DNA of 64,000 bases from GCA-2720975 sp964469565. Lineage in GTDB: Bacteria > Planctomycetota > UBA1135 > GCA-002686595. Made by a program: the position numbers and the translations under genes. The number at the start of each line of letters is the position of its first letter. Within the stretch, counting starts at the first letter, position 1. Location: assembly GCA_964469565.1 (NCBI GenBank), contig CAYXZD010000006.1, forward strand, positions 1-64,000, in the 5' to 3' direction. Positions 59,544 to 64,000 of this stretch are shown here, one piece after another. A model generated the notes under the pieces. That model was not told the DNA's origin. It searched no databases and saw only the letters and a program-made list of their open reading frames with translations.

Positions 59544-60497
59544 CTAGTCAGGTGGGGTTTCCAGGGATCGCCGCACTGCGTCGATGTGCTCTGGCCCCGT
59601 GTGACAGCACCCTCCGACGAACTGAGCCCCTGCGCGTACCCACCCTGAGACGGCATCAACAAAGGCGACCACATCAATCGGTTCGCTCGGACACGACTCC
59701 GGGTCCTTTGGATCGAAGGGCCCGGGTAAGGAACGTGCCGCATTGGCATAGCCTCCCACCGGCCGGTCGCTCAAGCCAGACAGTATCTCGATGCCACCCT
59801 GAACCAAGTCCACGCCGCAGCAGTTGACTAGGAACGCGTCGACGGGCAGGTCGGCCACCTCGGCATACGCATCCTGAAGCCATTCGCCCCCCGATAATTG
59901 ACCGGGGCGATTGCCCTGAAGGGTCCAGCTCACCCAGACTTGAAGGGGGGCTGCCCTGTCTTCCTCGCGGGACCGGCTTTGAATCGCATCGAGTGCAGCC
60001 GTGGCTGCGCAGCGGGCCTCACGCCCCAATGAGAGGGTCTCGCACAAGAGAATGTCGGCTCCCTTCACCAATTCGCGGGCAAGGCTCATGTAGTCACGCC
60101 GCAGGGTTTCGTCATCCGGAACGAGATCCCCGCGATAGCTAGTCTCTAGGGGGGGCAGAGATGCAGCCACAAGAACGTCCTCCCCACTCTCTTGAACAGC
60201 CCTGCGGGCGAGCTCCACCGCAAGTCGAGAGAGTTCCTGAACGCGATGCCCGAGCCCCATTCGTTCCAGCAGGGGCGGTGTCACTGCGTAATTGCAGGCG
60301 GTCACCACCTGCGCCCCGGCAGCGATGAATTCTCTGTGCACGGCCACCACCGCATCGGGTGCTTCAAGCAAGGCAGCAGCCGACCAGATATCCGTCAGGT
60401 GGCTGGGAATGCGAACCCCATGATCCCGCAAACGAGTGCCTGTGCCCCCATCAAGAATCGTGGGCGCGGCGCCCCCGCTGACGGACGGGCTCGGCAT
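59544..60497 (-). CDS. Homocysteine S-methyltransferase family protein
   Basis: A 317-aa enzyme of the homocysteine methyltransferase (BHMT/MmuM) family, moving a methyl group to homocysteine to make methionine. The zinc ligands are present: Cys in LVNCCGVDL and the pair in GGCCHTGPEHI. N-terminal ILDGGTGTRLRDHGV and VTACNYAVTPPLLERMG are family blocks. The methyl donor (S-methylmethionine, betaine or other) is not clear. Single gene; 43 bp after the guaA stop on the same strand but with no obvious coupling. Confidence 0.88.
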   Translation of the reverse strand: MPSPSVSGGAAPTILDGGTGTRLRDHGVRIPSHLTDIWSAAALLEAPDAVVAVHREFIAAGAQVVTACNYAVTPPLLERMGLGHRVQELSRLAVELARRAVQESGEDVLVAASLPPLETSYRGDLVPDDETLRRDYMSLARELVKGADILLCETLSLGREARCAATAALDAIQSRSREEDRAAPLQVWVSWTLQGNRPGQLSGGEWLQDAYAEVADLPVDAFLVNCCGVDLVQGGIEILSGLSDRPVGGYANAARSLPGPFDPKDPESCPSEPIDVVAFVDAVSGWVRAGAQFVGGCCHTGPEHIDAVRRSLETPPD

Positions 60498-60540
60498 TAG
60501 GTCATGTCACCCCAGTGGCTCTTCCAATCCACCCGCACGG

Positions 60541-62154
60541 CTACTCCCACTCGATTGTGCTCGGGGGCTTACTGGAAATATCGAGGACCACGCGGTTGAT
60601 GCCCTGCACCTCATTGATGATGCGGTTCGAAATACGCCTCAACAATGAATGGTCGAGGTAACCCCAGTCAGCCGTCATGCCATCTTGGCTCTCAACGATC
60701 CTAAGCGCGATCGTACTCTCGTAAGTACGCGCGTCACCCATAACCCCCACAGACTTCACGGGAAGCAAGACTGCGAAGTACTGCCACAGTTCCTTGTGTG
60801 CGCCAGCCTCTTGGATCTCAGTAGTCACAATTGCATCGGCCTCACGCAACAACGCACACCTCTCGGGTGTCACTTCACCCACAATCCGTACGGCAAGGCC
60901 CGGGCCCGGGAATGGCTGACGCAACAAGATGCGGTCGTCGAGGCCCAAGTGCCGGCCCACCTTGCGAACCTCATCCTTGAACAACTCACGCAGGGGCTCG
61001 ACCAATTCCATCTCTAGGTCCTCAGGCAACCCGCCCACATTGTGATGACTCTTGATCGTGGCCGTGTTACCCCCATGGACCGCAACGGATTCGATCACGT
61101 CAGGATAGAGCGTGCCCTGACCGAGAAAGCCCGCATGGTCGAAGCGTTTGGCCTCCTCACGGAAGACCTCAACGAATGCATGGCCGATGCGCTTGCGCTT
61201 CAACTCGGGATCGGTCACTCCCGCGAGATCGTCTAGGAAACGATCGGAAGCATCCACGGTTGTGAGGTCCATGCCGAGGTGGGTGCGGAACTCTTCCTCG
61301 ACAACCTCCCGCTCACCTTTACGCAAGAGCCCGTTATCCACAAAGATGCAGTGCAAGCGTGACCCAATCGCCCGGTGGACAATCATGGCGGCCACGGCAG
61401 AATCCACTCCTCCCGACAGACCCAGAACGACCTCACCCTGCTCTCCCACCATGGCCTGCACCTTGGCGATTTCGCTCGTTGCGATGTTTTCCGATGTCCA
61501 ATCTCCTGGCATTCCGCAAACGAGGAAAATGAAGTTTGAAAGCACCTCGCTTCCGCGCACGCTGTGGCTGACCTCGGGGTGAAACTGCACGCCGTAAAAG
61601 CCGCTGGCCGGATGCCCGACGGCGGCATGGGGGCAGGTATCGGACTGGGCCAAGTTGACAAAACCCGCCGGTAGATCCGTCACCTTGTCGCCGTGACTCA
61701 TCCAAACCACTGTGCGCCCGTCAATCCCATCGAACAACTTGGGCTCGGGGGTTGCAGGATCTCCTTCCCCCTGGCCCTGCATCGGATCCGCACCCGCGAG
61801 TGGTTGGGGGAGGATCTCAATTGAGGTGTGACCAAACTCACGCTGACCGCTACCCTCCACCTTGCCCCCTAAGGTCTGGCACATCCACTGCATGCCGTAG
61901 CAAATACCCAGCACCGGCACCCCCTGCTCAAGCAAGGATGCGGGCACGCTGGGCGCGTCATCCCCGTAGACCGATGCGGGTCCACCGGAGAGGATAATGC
62001 CGCCGAGGTTCATCCGTTCCGCAGCTTCGAGTGCGGTACGCGGCGGATGAATCTCACACCAACTCCCCGCCTCCCGCACACGCCGAGCGATGAGTTGGGC
62101 GTACTGAGTCCCTAAGTCAACAATCAGAATGCCACGGGTCGTCTCAGTCATCAT
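60541..62154 (-). CDS. guaA: GMP synthase (glutamine-hydrolysing)
   Basis: GuaA aminates XMP to GMP. About 537 aa from ATG 62154 (GTG 62172 longer). The class I glutaminase has GILIVDLGTQYAQLIARRV, nucleophile Cys in LGICYGMQWMC, and GVQFHPEVSHS. The ATP-pyrophosphatase domain has LGLSGGVDSAVAAM and IFVDNGLLRKGE. The C-terminal dimerisation domain has RQPFPGPGLAVRIVGE and ends PPSTIEWE. Downstream of guaB, with a 144-bp gap containing 13-bp tandem repeats. Confidence 0.97.
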   Translation of the reverse strand: MMTETTRGILIVDLGTQYAQLIARRVREAGSWCEIHPPRTALEAAERMNLGGIILSGGPASVYGDDAPSVPASLLEQGVPVLGICYGMQWMCQTLGGKVEGSGQREFGHTSIEILPQPLAGADPMQGQGEGDPATPEPKLFDGIDGRTVVWMSHGDKVTDLPAGFVNLAQSDTCPHAAVGHPASGFYGVQFHPEVSHSVRGSEVLSNFIFLVCGMPGDWTSENIATSEIAKVQAMVGEQGEVVLGLSGGVDSAVAAMIVHRAIGSRLHCIFVDNGLLRKGEREVVEEEFRTHLGMDLTTVDASDRFLDDLAGVTDPELKRKRIGHAFVEVFREEAKRFDHAGFLGQGTLYPDVIESVAVHGGNTATIKSHHNVGGLPEDLEMELVEPLRELFKDEVRKVGRHLGLDDRILLRQPFPGPGLAVRIVGEVTPERCALLREADAIVTTEIQEAGAHKELWQYFAVLLPVKSVGVMGDARTYESTIALRIVESQDGMTADWGYLDHSLLRRISNRIINEVQGINRVVLDISSKPPSTIEWE

Positions 62155-62176
62155 CTCTGCGTTAGTCGTCACTGTA

Positions 62177-62220
62177 AATCGGTACTATGAATCGGGACTG
62201 TCAATCGGGACTGTCAATCG
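62177..62220. repeat. 13-bp tandem repeat between guaB and guaA
   Basis: Units AATCGGTACTATG, AATCGGGACTGTC, AATCGGGACTGTC, then AATCG. About 3.4 copies, immediately before the guaA start. Might be a binding site or a simple slippage product. Confidence 0.8.
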
Positions 62221-62298
62221 TCTCTGCCTTGGCCTGTTATGGCTATGGGCTAATGATCCTTGGGTCTAATCATGACTGCCATCCAAAACCCCTTCGTG

Positions 62299-63753
62299 CT
62301 AATCGTCGCTATGGGCGTAATTGGAAGACTCTTTGGTAATCACCACGTCGTGCGGGTGAGATTCGCGTTGGCCGGCAGGGGTCACGCGCACAAAGTCTGC
62401 GCGCTCCCACAAATCGGCAATCGTCTTAGAACCGCAATACCCCATCCCCGCTCGGACGCCCCCACACATCTGGTACACAAAGGACGAGAGTCGCCCCTTG
62501 AACGGAACCATGCCTTCAACGCCTTCAGGCACGAGCTTGTCCGACTCGGAGACGTGTCCCTGACGGTAGCGTTCCTTGGAACCGCGCTGCATCGCCCCCA
62601 CCGACCCCATACCGCGCACCGACTTGAAGCTACGGCCCTTGAAGAGAACGGTTTCTCCAGGACTCTCTTCCAGGCCGGCGAACAAGCTACCCAGCATGGC
62701 ACATGAGGCACCAGCAGCGAGTGCCTTGACCACGTCACCCGAGTAGCGGATCCCCCCGTCGGCGATCACCGGAACGCCCGTGCCCTTCAATTCTTCCGCC
62801 ACCTGCTTGACCGCCGTAAACTGCGGCATTCCGATTCCTGCCACCACGCGGGTCGTACAGATGGACCCGGGGCCGATCCCGACCTTGATGCCGTCAGCCC
62901 CCGCATCCACCAGCGCACGCGCCGCTGCAGCAGTGGCCACATTGCCCACCACGACGTCCACCTCAAACTTTTTCTTCAACTCCCGCAGAGTGTTCTCAAC
63001 ACCAGAAGTGTGGCCGTGAGCCGTGTCCACCACGAGCACATCGACACCCGCCTCGACGAGTGCTGCCGCACGATCATAGTCGTTGACACCAATGGCTGCC
63101 CCCACCCGCAGACGCCCCCGATCATCACGAGCTGAATGGGGAAAATTGGCCAGCATGTCGAGGTCCTTCATCGTGATAAGACCTGCGAGCTGCTTGTTGT
63201 CATCAAGGATGATGAGCTTCTCGACCTTGTTTTCATTGAGGATGACGCGCGCCTCGTCTAGGCTCGTCCCCACGGGGGCCGTCACCAGCGAGCTCACGGT
63301 CATGACGGCGGAGACGGGTGTTGCATCTTCACCGTGGAACGACAGGTCCCGCCGGGTGAGTATGCCGACCACCTTGCCCCCTTCCACGATGGGGAACCCA
63401 GAGATGTGCTGGGAGCGCATGATGCTGCGGGCTTCGCCTACGGTGGCATCCGGTGGAAGTGTCAACGGATCCAGAATCACGCCGTTGGCTGAGCGTTTGA
63501 CCTTGTCCACTTCTCGAGTCTGACCCTCAAGATCGAGATTGCGATGGATCACCCCGATGCCGCCCTCCCGTGCCAGGGCCACCGCCAGCTTCCACTCAGT
63601 GACCGTGTCCATCGCCGCCGAAGCAAAGGGCACGTTCAGGGGCGTATTGCGGCTGAAGCGCGTGGTGAGCTCTACGTCCGCAGGCAGAATGTCAGAGTGC
63701 TGGGGGATGAGCAGCACGTCGTCGAAGGTCAGACCAACCATCAACTCTTCCAT
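62299..63753 (-). CDS. guaB: IMP dehydrogenase
   Basis: GuaB oxidises IMP to XMP, the committed step to GMP. About 484 aa from ATG 63753 (GTG at 63777 also possible). N-terminal GLTFDDVLLIPQHSDILP; two CBS repeats at ~90-210 (GFPIVEGGKVVGILTRRDL, IILDDNKQLAGLITMKD); catalytic GPGSICTTRVVAG; VIADGGIRYSGDVVKALAAGA. All are complete. guaA is the next gene in the same direction. A hairpin lies further upstream at 63903-63925. Regulated in many bacteria by purines; no riboswitch was recognised. Confidence 0.97.
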   Translation of the reverse strand: MEELMVGLTFDDVLLIPQHSDILPADVELTTRFSRNTPLNVPFASAAMDTVTEWKLAVALAREGGIGVIHRNLDLEGQTREVDKVKRSANGVILDPLTLPPDATVGEARSIMRSQHISGFPIVEGGKVVGILTRRDLSFHGEDATPVSAVMTVSSLVTAPVGTSLDEARVILNENKVEKLIILDDNKQLAGLITMKDLDMLANFPHSARDDRGRLRVGAAIGVNDYDRAAALVEAGVDVLVVDTAHGHTSGVENTLRELKKKFEVDVVVGNVATAAAARALVDAGADGIKVGIGPGSICTTRVVAGIGMPQFTAVKQVAEELKGTGVPVIADGGIRYSGDVVKALAAGASCAMLGSLFAGLEESPGETVLFKGRSFKSVRGMGSVGAMQRGSKERYRQGHVSESDKLVPEGVEGMVPFKGRLSSFVYQMCGGVRAGMGYCGSKTIADLWERADFVRVTPAGQRESHPHDVVITKESSNYAHSDD

Positions 63754-63902
63754 AGGGGGGCCATCCTGGGATCTCACCCGTGGAACCGGGTGCCAAAGGA
63801 GGGGGGGCTTAGTTAGAACGGGGGCCTAGGTGGATTGCAGCCTCGTGTTGAGTGAAGCCTGCAGGCCTAGGGTGTAAACCTCCCAGTCTAACTGCCTGCC
63901 CC

Positions 63903-63925
63903 GTGGGCTCCAAGTCGGAGCCCAC
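63903..63925. promoter_or_regulatory. Hairpin upstream of guaB
   Basis: A perfect 9-bp stem GTGGGCTCC-AAGTC-GGAGCCCAC, about 150 bp before the guaB start. It has no T run on the side needed for an intrinsic terminator of either strand (AAAAG follows on plus). Perhaps part of the leader or of the end of an upstream gene. Confidence 0.4.
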
Positions 63926-64000
63926 AAAAGAGGGCCCGGAAACCCCACACAAGGCGGGATCACCAGGCCCAAAGGGAGGAGATGGGCTGGGTATCGACTG

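Noticed and set aside
61334..61342. Perfect DnaA-box TTATCCACA
   Set aside because: Lies within guaA, in the codons for the conserved VDNG segment, alone and not clustered. Not an origin.

Overview
The window is a gene-dense, high-GC bacterial chromosomal segment. I see no phage, insertion sequence, CRISPR array, tRNA or rRNA. Many secreted proteins carry lipoboxes, so there is an outer-membrane type envelope. The PrkA/YeaH/SpoVR set, a lipoprotein of the sulfatase superfamily, several Planctomycetes-style glycosyltransferases, a UbiA/UbiX/UbiE quinone set and the general lack of Shine-Dalgarno sequences suggest a member of Planctomycetota or a neighbouring PVC-type lineage. That placement is inference. 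Several starts were moved downstream of the longest possible ORF because the domain or signal peptide, or a 1-4 nt overlap with the previous gene, fits better.

Layout. 1-5611: an edge-truncated unknown gene on the minus strand, then plus-strand rnpA-yidD, a TolB-like lipoprotein, a YfhO-like membrane protein and a metallo-beta-lactamase hydrolase. 5648-30233: one long minus-strand run. Read in transcription order it is nadD, a WecA/MraY-like phosphoglycosyltransferase, a metallophosphoesterase, yidC, mnmE, nrdR, a degenerate anaerobic-RNR-like ATP-cone protein, smc, prkA, yeaH/yhbH, spoVR, an Fe-S PD-(D/E)XK nuclease, and four glycosyltransferase genes. 30647-43240: a small lipoprotein, miaA, a secreted unknown, then the minus-strand chain ubiE-CPBP protease-ubiX-ubiA-holA-mutL, and a 1067-aa beta-propeller lipoprotein with its own terminator. 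43869-64000: ruvB, a SpoIID-like lipoprotein, tgt, an SH3-like secreted protein, an aminotransferase, panD, larC, comF with two repeat insertions, small membrane proteins, an aldo/keto reductase, a GT-C-like membrane protein, a sulfatase-superfamily lipoprotein, a homocysteine methyltransferase, guaA and guaB.

How the genes work together. YidD, YidC and RnpA belong to the usual rpmH-rnpA-yidD-yidC-mnmE cluster, here split about 25 kb apart and on opposite strands. PrkA, YeaH and SpoVR form the well-known stress/sporulation-type trio, with a Cas4/AddB-like nuclease closely following. NrdR and the RNR-like protein overlap by one base and share ATP-cone domains. UbiE, UbiX and UbiA point to menaquinone or ubiquinone synthesis, and their operon continues into DNA repair and replication genes. 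GuaB and GuaA form the GMP branch. MiaA, MnmE and Tgt are tRNA modification enzymes.

Most notable oddities: the catalytically degenerate NrdD-like protein beside nrdR; a 12 x 12-bp in-frame minisatellite inside comF; a Tgt lacking one zinc cysteine; an altered G4 motif in MnmE; and tandem hairpins plus a duplicated G-rich element in the 628-bp gap upstream of ruvB.
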